From the NCBI GenBank assembly GCA_964415175.1, contig CAYPYG010000014.1, positions 1-64,000 on the forward strand: 64,000 nucleotides of DNA, written 5' to 3'. The translations under genes and the position numbers were made by a program. Of the stretch, positions 47,080 through 54,487 are shown piece after piece. Each line of letters begins with the position of its first letter. Positions within the stretch are counted from its first letter, which is position 1. The stretch comes from UBA2231 sp964415175 (lineage in GTDB: Bacteria > Elusimicrobiota > Elusimicrobia > Elusimicrobiales > UBA9959). Under the pieces are notes generated by a model. That model had not been told where the DNA came from and ran no database searches. It saw nothing but the letters and a program-made list of their open reading frames with translations.

Positions 47080-47106
47080 GGGGACATCATGCTTCATGGT
47101 GTCCCC
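47080..47106. repeat. REP-like palindrome
   Basis: GGGGACATCATG, loop CTT, CATGGTGTCCCC: a 12-bp stem with one T-G pair. It occupies the 81-nt gap between the hybrid kinase and the NarL-type regulator, just upstream of the regulator's ribosome binding site, so it will form a hairpin in a read-through transcript. Confidence 0.7.
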
Positions 47107-47120
47107 TCTGTTCCCGGCGT

Positions 47121-48308
47121 TTACTGCTGCTGGGCGGGCGGCAGCTGCCTGGGCAGCTGCTGCGAACGGGGCGCGCCCTCTTTCTGGGACCCTTCCTTGG
47201 CGAAAGGGATGGTGAACCTGAAGGAAGAACCTTTCCCCTCCCCCTCCGACTCCACCCATATCCGGCCGTCGTGGCTCTGGATGATCTCCCTGGAGATGCT
47301 CAGGCCGAGGCCGAGCCGGCCGTGCGGCGACTTGCCGCCCTCCGGCTGGTAAAAGCTCTGGAAAAGCTTGGTCAGCACGTCGGGCGGTATGCCTTCGCCG
47401 TTGTCGGTCACCGAGACGCAGACCGAATCCTCCATCTTCTCCACGAAGACGGTTATCTTCCCGCCGCGCGGCGTGTGGCGGATGCCGTTCTCGAGGAGAT
47501 TGAGCAGCACCTGGCCGATGCGGCGCCTGTCGGCGCAGACCATCTTGAGGCCCTCGCCTATCTTGTAGTCGATCGTGATGCTCTTCTGCTGCGCGCGGGC
47601 CCTGGGCCCGGCGACGAGCTCCGCGACCAGCTTGTCCATCTCGAAATAGTTCTTCTCCAGCCGGAACTTGCCCTGCTCGATGGAGGCCCAGTCCACCAGG
47701 TCGCCTATCAGCCGCGAGATCTGCGTGATGCTCGCGGTGATGAAGTCCATCTTTTTCTTCTGGTCGTCGTTGGGCTTGATGGTGCCGGCCAGCATCTCGA
47801 AGCTGATCTGCAGCGTCATCAGCGAATTGGACAGGTCGTGCGAGGCCATCGACAGGAACTTCGACTTCATGTTGTTGAGCCGGTCGAGCTGCTCGTTGTT
47901 GCGCCGCAGCATATCGATGAAGCGCTTGTTCTCCTGTTCGAGGTAGAGCTTCTCCTCGGCCTTCTTGATGGCGCGGCGCAGGTAGTTGAAATCGACGGGC
48001 TTTATCAGGAAGTCGTAGACCGACTCCTGGATGGCCTTGACGGCGGTGTCGAGCGAGGCGTGCGCCGTCATCATCAGGATCTGGCTGTCGGTGTTGAGCT
48101 TGCGGATGTCCTTGATGACCTCGATGCCGGTCTTGTCGGTCAGGTTGAAGTCCATCAGGATGACGTGGAAGAAGTCGGAGACCACCATCTTCATGGCCTC
48201 GGCGCCGGAAGCCGCCTCGAACACCTGGTAGCCCTCCATTTCCAGGAGGTCGCGGAGCGTCTCGCGCAGGTGCGAGTCGTCGTCGGTGATGAGTATCTTG
48301 CTTCCCAT
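47121..48308 (-). CDS. Receiver-histidine kinase hybrid (cytoplasmic)
   Basis: 395 residues with no membrane segment. An N-terminal receiver (residues 1-120) has acidic residues D10/D11, phospho-acceptor D53, T81 and K103. A coiled linker leads to a HisKA domain with the phospho-accepting H157 in SMASHDLSNSLMTLQ, then a HATPase domain with N box (LLNLLENGIRHTP), G1 (DNGEGIPP) and G2 (GRLGLGLSIS). The tail is Gln/Pro-rich. Order receiver-then-kinase suggests a relay component that receives phosphate from another kinase, probably the Cache kinase encoded just upstream, and passes it to the NarL-type regulator downstream. No clear Shine-Dalgarno: the space before the ATG is occupied by an inverted-repeat element. 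Confidence 0.9.
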   Translation of the reverse strand: MGSKILITDDDSHLRETLRDLLEMEGYQVFEAASGAEAMKMVVSDFFHVILMDFNLTDKTGIEVIKDIRKLNTDSQILMMTAHASLDTAVKAIQESVYDFLIKPVDFNYLRRAIKKAEEKLYLEQENKRFIDMLRRNNEQLDRLNNMKSKFLSMASHDLSNSLMTLQISFEMLAGTIKPNDDQKKKMDFITASITQISRLIGDLVDWASIEQGKFRLEKNYFEMDKLVAELVAGPRARAQQKSITIDYKIGEGLKMVCADRRRIGQVLLNLLENGIRHTPRGGKITVFVEKMEDSVCVSVTDNGEGIPPDVLTKLFQSFYQPEGGKSPHGRLGLGLSISREIIQSHDGRIWVESEGEGKGSSFRFTIPFAKEGSQKEGAPRSQQLPRQLPPAQQQ

Positions 48309-48312
48309 AGAA

Positions 48313-48389
48313 GGGGTCAGGTCCTTACTTTTGACCTTTCCCCGCGGAAAGGCCGGACTCCGCCAGGTCGAAAGTGAAGACCTGACCCC
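48313..48389. repeat. REPIN/MITE-like inverted repeat
   Basis: Two 25-nt arms (48313-48337 and 48365-48389) are inverted copies with three mismatches; outer ends GGGGTCAGGTC and GACCTGACCCC are exact. A 27-nt GC-rich centre separates them. The whole gap between the two kinases is this element. The shape fits a non-autonomous element mobilised by a RAYT-type transposase encoded elsewhere. Confidence 0.75.
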
Positions 48390-48395
48390 AAATTA

Positions 48396-50276
48396 TCACT
48401 TATTTTGACTGATATTTACAATAGGGAGGTAGATCTTGAAGCAGGTGCCCTTGCCGACGGTGCTGACCACCTCGACCTTGCCCTTGTGGCCGTCCACCGC
48501 CTTCTTGACCACGGCCAGGCCCAGGCCGGTGCCGCGGGCCTTGGTGGTGAAGAACGGGGCGAAGATCTTCTCCAGGACGTCCTTGGGGATGCCGGGGCCG
48601 GTGTCCTCGATATCGACGCGCACCCAGTCCGGCGAGACGACCTCGCTGCGGACATAGACGTGTCCGCGTTCGGGCATGACCTCGATGCCGTTCTTTATCA
48701 GGTTGCGCAGGGCCTGCGTGAGCTGGTCGGCGTCTATATTGACGCCGGGATTGGAGGGGTCGAACTGTTTGACCAGTTCCACGTGCGGCGGGAACGGGAA
48801 CGACATCGTCAGGTCCTCGAGGTAGGCGTTCAGGTGGGCGGGCTTGAGGTTGAACTCGCGCGTCCTGGCGAAACCCAGGATCTCGTCTATGATGCCGTTG
48901 GCCTGGCGTATCTCGGATTCGATTATCGAGATATGCTTGAGCATCTTGGGGTCCGCCGGCTGCTGCATGGCCCCGAGCTTGGTCTTGATGAAATAGACGG
49001 AGTTGTTGATGACGGCCAGCGGGTTGCGGATCTCGTGGCCTACGACGGAGGACATCTGTCCGATGGCGGCCAGGCGCTCCTTCTTGATCAGCTCGTCCTG
49101 CGCGCTGCGGAGTTCCCTCGTGCGCGCCTCCACGCGGTTCTCGAGGCTGCGGTTGAGGCGCTCGAGCTCGTCCTTGGCGGACATGATCTCGGCCGTCTTG
49201 ACCTTGAGCGACTCGCTCATCTGCATGAAAGTGTGCGCCAGCTCGCCTATCTCGTCGTTGGGCATGCTGAGGTCGGGCAGGTAGTCGAAGTCGCCCTCGC
49301 CCAGCTTTATCGCCGCCTCGCGCAGCGCCTGTATCGGCTGGGCGATGACCAGCGAGACGGCGTAGCCGAGGATCAGCACGAACAGGAAGACGTAGCCGCC
49401 CATCTTGTAGGTGCGCTTGAGCATGTCGGCCGAGGCCTGGTAGGCGACCGAGACCGAGCGCTGGATGTAGACGACCCAGCCCAGCTCCTCCGCCTCGGCG
49501 AAGGCGCCCAGCACGCGCTCGCCGTTGTCGAGCAGGATCTCCCCGCCCCCTGTCTTGGCGTCGTTCTGCAGCAGGATCTTGAGCACGTCCTCGGGAAGCC
49601 TGGCGTCGGACTTGTAGACCTCGTCGAGGTCGGAGTGGGCCACCAGGAAGCCGCTCGAATCTATGACGGCGGCCTGGGTGTGCGTGTTCTCCGGGAAACT
49701 GGTCTTCAGGATGCCCGAGAGGCCGTTGAGGCTGAGCTTGGCCAGCACGGCGCCGACGGCCCTGTTGTCGGAGGGGCTGACTATCTGTATGCCGACGGTC
49801 AGCGTCGGGTAGGAGCCCATGTAGCGCTCGAGCCCGCCGATGAACTCGCCGCGGGTCACGGCCTTCTGGAAGATGCCGTCGTTGGAAAAGTCGCGCAGCT
49901 TGGTGTCCTTGAGGAAACGGCCGATGCGGATCGTCTCCTGGCCGTCCGCGGCCACGACGGAGATCTCGAGGAACGCCGCGTGCAGCTGCATGATGTTGTT
50001 CACCATGTTCTTCTGCTTCTCGACGTCCATGCCGACGAAGTCGCTCAGGTGGGCCGCGTCGTAGAGCACGTTGCGGAAGGAGGTGATATAGGTCGAGACC
50101 GTGTCGGCGAAACCGACGGCGAGGGATTCCTGGTCGCGCGTGATGGCCTTGTTCAGCGTGACCTGGGTCAGGTTGACGAGGTAGTAGCCCACTACGCCCA
50201 GCGGCACCAGCGAGACCAGCAGGAACACGAACAGGAACTTGTAGAACAGCCGGCCTCTTTTCCTTCTTTGCGTCAT
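48396..50276 (-). CDS. Membrane sensor histidine kinase (Cache-HAMP-HisKA-HATPase)
   Basis: 626 residues. Transmembrane helix 1 (about 12-33), an extracytoplasmic double-Cache-like domain (about 40-285; recurring strands such as AAVIDSSGFLVAHSDLDEV), transmembrane helix 2 (about 290-312), HAMP, a coiled coil, and a HisKA domain with H414 in VVGHEIRNPLAVINN. The HATPase has N box (LRNLIKNGIEVMP), DTGPGIP and GTGLGLAVV. Cache domains bind small extracellular ligands; the ligand cannot be predicted. The ATG is preceded by GGAG at 11 nt. It probably starts the phosphorelay that includes the next two genes. Confidence 0.93.
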   Translation of the reverse strand: MTQRRKRGRLFYKFLFVFLLVSLVPLGVVGYYLVNLTQVTLNKAITRDQESLAVGFADTVSTYITSFRNVLYDAAHLSDFVGMDVEKQKNMVNNIMQLHAAFLEISVVAADGQETIRIGRFLKDTKLRDFSNDGIFQKAVTRGEFIGGLERYMGSYPTLTVGIQIVSPSDNRAVGAVLAKLSLNGLSGILKTSFPENTHTQAAVIDSSGFLVAHSDLDEVYKSDARLPEDVLKILLQNDAKTGGGEILLDNGERVLGAFAEAEELGWVVYIQRSVSVAYQASADMLKRTYKMGGYVFLFVLILGYAVSLVIAQPIQALREAAIKLGEGDFDYLPDLSMPNDEIGELAHTFMQMSESLKVKTAEIMSAKDELERLNRSLENRVEARTRELRSAQDELIKKERLAAIGQMSSVVGHEIRNPLAVINNSVYFIKTKLGAMQQPADPKMLKHISIIESEIRQANGIIDEILGFARTREFNLKPAHLNAYLEDLTMSFPFPPHVELVKQFDPSNPGVNIDADQLTQALRNLIKNGIEVMPERGHVYVRSEVVSPDWVRVDIEDTGPGIPKDVLEKIFAPFFTTKARGTGLGLAVVKKAVDGHKGKVEVVSTVGKGTCFKIYLPIVNISQNK

Positions 50277-50289
50277 AATAAAATTGTCT

Positions 50290-50321
50290 CCGTGGCCCGG
50301 GCGCTCCGCGCGCCGCCACGG
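50290..50321 (-). other. Stem-loop in the leader of the Cache kinase gene
   Basis: CCGTGGC and GCCACGG form the outer stem, GGCGC and GCGCC an inner one. It lies just downstream of a -10 element and 14 nt before the ATG region, so it would form the 5' end of the mRNA; it could also terminate the upstream operon, though no T tract follows directly. Confidence 0.45.
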
Positions 50322-50323
50322 AT

Positions 50324-50329
50324 ATTATC
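50324..50329 (-). promoter_or_regulatory. Extended -10 promoter of the Cache kinase gene
   Basis: TGTGATAAT on the minus strand gives an extended -10 (TG, one base, GATAAT). No good -35 is seen. Start would be near 50317, at the foot of the stem-loop. Confidence 0.4.
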
Positions 50330-50373
50330 ACAAAACCGTGTTGCCGAAATATTTCTTTATTGAGGAAAGGGCG

Positions 50374-51810
50374 CTATTGGGAACAGCCCTGTCCGGGAGG
50401 CGGGGCGCTGCCCGTCACCTTCTCGAAGCCCTTGACCTGCGCCAGGCCGCCCAGGCCGGTGACCAGCAGCCGCCCCTCGACCAGGAAGGTCGGGGAGGTG
50501 CCTATCCCCAGCTCGTTCGAGCGCTTGACGTTCTCGGCCAGCAGGCGCTTGCCCTCTTCGAAGCCGGCGGAGACCTTCGCCGGGTCCACGCCGGCGGCCT
50601 CGGCCGCGCTCTCCCACCTGCTGGACATCACGTCCTTGTTGCGCGCGGCCAGGTAGGCGTAGAACTTGTCGGGGAAAGTCTTCATGATGAAGAGCTGGCG
50701 GGCGTTCTCCTCCCACTCGGGGGTGCCGTGCAGGCTCTTGAAGGAAAGGCCTCCCTTCCCGTCGTCGGCGACGTCGGCGATGTAGCGGATGACGATGTCG
50801 GTGCCTTTCGGCAGCAGGCCTTTGCTCCGCGCGTCGATCAGCGCGTTGGCGGCCTGCACCCCGAAGGGGCACTGGCTCATCGTGAAAAGCTCCAGCGTGC
50901 CCGGGGTCCGCTTCGCGCCCGGCAGCAGCGACTTGCGCCCCTTGTCGTAATAGACGAAGTTCTTCCCCGCCTCCTCGAAGGCGCCGGCCTGTATGGCCTG
51001 GCCGAAGGCCTTGCGCACTTCCGGCGTATCCTCCAGGACATAGGCGGGCAGCGATTTAGGGGACTTGAGCAGCTTGCGCGCCGCGGCGGAGGCGTAATCC
51101 AGTTCTTCGGGCCTGAGGTCCGCGAAATAGCGTTTGAAGGCGCCGGTCACGGCGGGGTCGCCGGTTATGCCGTCCTTTTCCGAGCCCAGCACCCGCAGTC
51201 TGGGGGTGCGGGCCGCGGCCGCCGGCGCGCCCGGGGGGGCCGCGGCGGCGGGTTTATAGAGGCGCTCGGCCTCGGGCAGGGCGGCGTTGACCGCGGCGTA
51301 GAGGTCCAGCAGGCGCTGCCCGCCCCCGTAAGGCTTGCCGTCTATGTAAAGGGCGGTGGACTCCGCCTTGCGCGCCGCGGCGCGTTCGTAAAGGCCGCCC
51401 AGCAGTTCCTCGCGGGCTTCGGAGGACTTCTTTCCCAGCTCGTCGGGGTCCAGGCCGGCGAACAGGGCCGCGTCGCGCCAGCCGTCGGCCCACGGGCTCA
51501 GGGAGCGGGCGTTGAGATAGTTGAACAGCGCCTCCGGCTTCCCGGCCGAGATCCAGGCTATCCTGGCCGACTCCTCCAGTTCCGGCTCGCCGCGCTTGGA
51601 GACCCAGCCCGACTCCCCTTTGGAGACCAGCGGCAGCACCTCCAGCTTCGCGGCCGGCAGACGCCGGCGGGCGGCGTCGGCCATGAAGAACCACTGCCAG
51701 CTCTGGCCGTCCATCGCCTCGAAATAAAGCTCCAGGGACGGGCCCGCCGCGCGGGCGGGAGCGGCCTGGAAAGAGCAGGCGAGGAACAGAGCGGGCAGCA
51801 GGCGCTTCAT
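50374..51810 (-). CDS. Exported tandem DsbA-fold protein with a single-cysteine CPFG motif
   Basis: 478 residues with a signal peptide (LLPALFLACSFQAAPARA). The C-terminal half (about 300-470) is DsbA-like: LELFTMSQCPFG at residues 305-317, a long helical insertion, and the cis-proline loop GTSPTFLVEG. The motif has one cysteine, C314, with Gly where the second would be. Only one other cysteine occurs in the mature protein, C476 near the end. The N-terminal half (about 22-175) repeats the same order (LELYFEAMD; PELEESARIAW; ALYIDGKPY) without any cysteine, so it looks like a degenerate duplicate. The stop codon of the CheY-like gene overlaps its ATG (ATGA). A role in thiol chemistry or as a chaperone for cysteine-rich Tad proteins is inference. 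Confidence 0.75.
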   Translation of the reverse strand: MKRLLPALFLACSFQAAPARAAGPSLELYFEAMDGQSWQWFFMADAARRRLPAAKLEVLPLVSKGESGWVSKRGEPELEESARIAWISAGKPEALFNYLNARSLSPWADGWRDAALFAGLDPDELGKKSSEAREELLGGLYERAAARKAESTALYIDGKPYGGGQRLLDLYAAVNAALPEAERLYKPAAAAPPGAPAAAARTPRLRVLGSEKDGITGDPAVTGAFKRYFADLRPEELDYASAAARKLLKSPKSLPAYVLEDTPEVRKAFGQAIQAGAFEEAGKNFVYYDKGRKSLLPGAKRTPGTLELFTMSQCPFGVQAANALIDARSKGLLPKGTDIVIRYIADVADDGKGGLSFKSLHGTPEWEENARQLFIMKTFPDKFYAYLAARNKDVMSSRWESAAEAAGVDPAKVSAGFEEGKRLLAENVKRSNELGIGTSPTFLVEGRLLVTGLGGLAQVKGFEKVTGSAPPPGQGCSQ

Positions 51811-52181
51811 TTGCCCTTCCTGGACAGCAGCTGTCTGATGCGTATGGAGAGCTCCTGTATGTCGAAGGGCTTGGTGATATACTCGTCCGCGCCCAGTTCG
51901 AAGCCCTGGGTCTTCTCCTCGGCGGAGAGGAAGCGCCCGGTCATCATGATGAGCACGAAGTCCCTGGAGTGCTTGCGCAGTTCCTGGCAGATCTGGAACC
52001 CGCTGAAGTCGGGCAGCTGTATGTCCATGATGACCACGTCGGGATTGTGCTTCTTGGCCAGGTCGATGCCGGCCCTGGCGTTGGCCGCCTCGGAGCAGGA
52101 GAACCCCTCGGCGTCCAGGACTTCCGCGAGGCCTTCCCTGAGATGGGCGTCGTCGTCTATTATCAGGACTTTGTGGGACAT
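51807..52181 (-). CDS. Stand-alone CheY-like receiver protein
   Basis: 124 residues, receiver only. All key residues are present: D9-D11 acidic cluster, phospho-acceptor D53 in VVIMDIQLP, T81 and K104 in YITKPFD. Single-domain receivers of this type act as phosphorelay shuttles or bind a partner protein. Its stop overlaps the start of the DsbA-fold gene by four nt, and it begins 13 nt after the winged-helix regulator, so all belong to one operon. Because the adjacent regulator has lost its phospho-acceptor, this protein may supply the phosphorylation input; that is inference. Confidence 0.92.
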   Translation of the reverse strand: MSHKVLIIDDDAHLREGLAEVLDAEGFSCSEAANARAGIDLAKKHNPDVVIMDIQLPDFSGFQICQELRKHSRDFVLIMMTGRFLSAEEKTQGFELGADEYITKPFDIQELSIRIRQLLSRKGK

Positions 52182-52194
52182 TCTGGGACCTCCG

Positions 52195-52950
52195 TTATTT
52201 CGGACCGGGCACGAGTTTGTACCCTACGCAGGGCACGGTATGGACGTAGCGGGCGGCCTTGCCCATCTTGGCGCGCAGGCGCCTGACGTGCACGTCCACG
52301 GTCCTGGGGGAACCGAAATAGTTGTAGCCCCAGACGCGCTCGATCAGGTAGGGGCGGGAGAGCACGCGGTTCGGGGAGCTCAGGAAGACGTAGAGCAGGT
52401 CGAACTCCTTGGCGGTGACCGTGATCTCCTTGTTCGCTATCTTGACGGTATAGCTCGACATGTTGAGCTCGATCTCGCCCATCTTGATGAGCTCCTCGGG
52501 CTGCACGGCCGCCGTGCGGCGCACCACGGCGCGGATGCGCGCCATGCTCTCGTGCAGGTCCTGGTTGCAGCTGAGGCACTCGTCGGCGCCGAGCTGGAAG
52601 AAGGCCAGTTTGTAGGTGATCCTGGGGGCGCCGGAGGAGCCCTGGAGGTGGAAGGCCTCGGCCGTCAGCCCGGAGGGCATATGGTCGAGGTAGGTGTCCG
52701 GCGATTCCAGCAGCGCTATGACGGGCAGCGTCTTGTTCTTGGCCCGGAGGTTCTTGAGGAAGCTCAGGCCCTCCTCGTCGGCCAGGTTCTGGCCCATGAT
52801 CAGCAGGTCGAAGCTCTTCTCGGACAGCAGGCCCATGACCTCGCGGGCCTTGTGGGCGGTAAGGACGGAGTAACCCTGGCGGGAGAGCATCTCCAGGATC
52901 AGCGAGGCCCTGGAGAAATCCCTGGAAGCGAATATTACGTTGATCTTCAC
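52195..52950 (-). CDS. OmpR-type winged-helix regulator with a degenerate receiver
   Basis: 251 residues. The C-terminal DNA-binding domain is a standard OmpR/PhoB winged helix (AKEFDLLYVFLSSPNRVLSR; RTVDVHVRRLRAKMG; VPCVGYKLVPG). The N-terminal domain folds like a receiver but lacks the chemistry: no acidic pair after strand 1 (IFASRDF), Gly53 in place of the phospho-acceptor (LLIMGQNL), no Thr at the switch position and Cys where Lys is expected (ECLSCN). About 20 extra residues precede ADEC. It should bind DNA independently of phosphorylation. The start is GTG, overlapping the previous stop as GTGA. Confidence 0.85.
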   Translation of the reverse strand: MKINVIFASRDFSRASLILEMLSRQGYSVLTAHKAREVMGLLSEKSFDLLIMGQNLADEEGLSFLKNLRAKNKTLPVIALLESPDTYLDHMPSGLTAEAFHLQGSSGAPRITYKLAFFQLGADECLSCNQDLHESMARIRAVVRRTAAVQPEELIKMGEIELNMSSYTVKIANKEITVTAKEFDLLYVFLSSPNRVLSRPYLIERVWGYNYFGSPRTVDVHVRRLRAKMGKAARYVHTVPCVGYKLVPGPK

Positions 52951-53258
52951 GGGTTGTCCTGGTCCCCCTCGGTCACCTCTTCGATCTCGAAGCGGACCCC
53001 GCTCATCCCGAGCACGGAGGTCAGCACGTTGTAGATGAAGGAGGCCGTCACGATCAGCGCGGCCATCAGCAGCATGTACAGGACGGAAAAAACGGCCGAA
53101 GCCAGCAGCTTCTGGCCGAAAGCCATGTAGGAGACCTGCGGATTGTCGATCAGGAAGAACGTGATAAGGCCGCCCAGCAGGCCCAGACAGGCCAGGACCG
53201 CCGGCACGGACGACATGACCAGCGACCTCAGCTGCACTCCGCGTATTTCCAGTTTCAT
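52947..53258 (-). CDS. Small two-helix membrane protein, DUF3566-like
   Basis: 103 residues. A short amphipathic start (MKLEIRGVQLRSLVMSS) is followed by two transmembrane helices (about 17-37 and 52-80) separated by a short loop, then an acidic cytoplasmic tail (EIEEVTEGDQ). The pattern fits the DUF3566 group of unknown function. GGAGGT nine nt before the ATG at 53258 fixes the start; an upstream ATG at 53285 lies ahead of that site. First gene of an operon with two response regulators and the DsbA-fold protein, so it may be a membrane input for the atypical regulator. Confidence 0.75.
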   Translation of the reverse strand: MKLEIRGVQLRSLVMSSVPAVLACLGLLGGLITFFLIDNPQVSYMAFGQKLLASAVFSVLYMLLMAALIVTASFIYNVLTSVLGMSGVRFEIEEVTEGDQDNP

Positions 53259-53328
53259 CTTCTCTTGACCTCCGCTCGGCGACATGATAGTGGCGGCGGC
53301 CGGCCCGTTCGGCGCGGCGCCCCGTCCT

Positions 53329-53356
53329 ATCTTAGCAATTTTTAAAGGTCTTGCAA
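53329..53356 (-). promoter_or_regulatory. Promoter of the DUF3566-like/regulator operon
   Basis: TTGCAA (53356-53351), 16-nt spacer, TAAGAT (53334-53329); each matches consensus at four of six positions. The leader would be about 64 nt and contains a GC-rich segment able to fold. Confidence 0.5.
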
Positions 53357-53361
53357 GACGC

Positions 53362-54471
53362 TCAGGCGGCCGGGGCGTCCGCCGCGGAGAAGAGGATGAG
53401 GGTGCGCCCCAGGTCGGCCCCTTCCCCCACGTGGAGGACCTTGACGCGGACGGGGCGGCCCCGGAAGGCCGCGCGGCCCTCCACCGCCCGGCCGGGGCTT
53501 TCGAAGGCCTCGCCGATCAGGCGCAGCAGGTCCTGCTGGTTGCTGTCCACGACGTCGAGCAGATGCACCTTCTCCCCGCCGCGGACCTCCCCGGGGCCGG
53601 AATTGGAGTAGATGACGTTGTTGTTCTCGTCGACGACTATCACGCGGGCCCCGGCCGGCGCCGCCGCGCCCAGCAGCGCGCGCCACCAGGCCTGCTCGGT
53701 CTCGACCACCGAGGCGAGGCGCTTCTCGACCGCGGCCAATTCGTCCCGCGCCCGGGCGGCCAGCCTGGCGGCGGCCGCCGAGACCTCCCCGGGCGCAGGC
53801 GGAGGAGGTGCGGCGCGGGCCTGGTCGCCCCCCCGCAGGGACGCCCCGTCCATCCAGAAGGCGAGCGAGGAGAGCGGGTTCTCCACGTAGCGGCGCAGGA
53901 GGAAGTAGAGGACGGCGCAGAGCAGCAGGACCGCGGACAGCGCGAGGAAAGCGTAACGGACGACGCCGGCCGCCGCGGCCCGCCTGTGCTCCGCGGCGGA
54001 GAGCGTGAAGGCCAGCAGGGTCACGGGGCGGCGCTTCACCGAGAAAGGGACCACCACTTCCAGGTCGCCCGAAGGCGCCCTGGCGGCCGCGAAGGAGAGC
54101 GTGGAGAAGGCCCTGGCGACCACGCCGGTGGCGAAGGAAGTCTCGTGGACGATCTCCCGCGAGGGGCGGCCTATGGCCCCCGGCTGGCGGTGCCAGCGGA
54201 CGGTCTCGTCGGCCGCGAGGTAGACCAGTTCGCCCAGCCCCGGTTCCCTGGAGAAATTCTCCAGGAAATCGTATTCCTCCAGCGTGACGGCGGAAGGGCT
54301 TTTCAGCGCCGCGTTGATCAGCATCGGCGCGCGCCCGCGCAGCGAGGCCAGGACCTCGTCCCGGCGCCGCTCGGCCCCCGAGTTCTTCAGGAACTGGTAG
54401 AGGGAGATGCCGCCCATCAGGGCCGCGTAGAGCGCCGCGGAGGCGAAGATGGCTATTATTCTCGTTCTCAT
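53362..54471 (-). CDS. Membrane sensor protein without output domain (paralogue 2)
   Basis: 369 residues. Transmembrane helix near residues 5-23, an extracytoplasmic domain to about 185, a second helix (about 190-212), a short HAMP-like linker rich in Ala/Pro, and a C-terminal PAS-like domain (about 255-360: VIVVDENNNVIYSNSGPGE ... LHLLDVVDSNQQDLLRLIGE in part). There is no kinase, cyclase, methyl-accepting or DNA-binding domain. It is clearly related to the gene before it (WWRALLG, VIVVDENN, LLDVVDS, GFESP, VKVLHVGEGADL shared). The extra Ala content and shorter linker suggest it is the more diverged copy. Starts 16 nt after its paralogue, so the two are co-transcribed. Confidence 0.7.
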   Translation of the reverse strand: MRTRIIAIFASAALYAALMGGISLYQFLKNSGAERRRDEVLASLRGRAPMLINAALKSPSAVTLEEYDFLENFSREPGLGELVYLAADETVRWHRQPGAIGRPSREIVHETSFATGVVARAFSTLSFAAARAPSGDLEVVVPFSVKRRPVTLLAFTLSAAEHRRAAAAGVVRYAFLALSAVLLLCAVLYFLLRRYVENPLSSLAFWMDGASLRGGDQARAAPPPPAPGEVSAAAARLAARARDELAAVEKRLASVVETEQAWWRALLGAAAPAGARVIVVDENNNVIYSNSGPGEVRGGEKVHLLDVVDSNQQDLLRLIGEAFESPGRAVEGRAAFRGRPVRVKVLHVGEGADLGRTLILFSAADAPAA

Positions 54472-54487
54472 CGGCGGGCCGGACGCC

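Noticed and set aside
47040..47090. Longer N-terminus for the NarL-type regulator
   Set aside because: The AAGGAG site serves the ATG at 47039, and the extra residues come from the REP-like palindrome.
48400..50331. Second long minus-strand frame over the Cache kinase
   Set aside because: Its product is Arg/Gln/Gly-rich without motifs, while the other frame has all kinase boxes.
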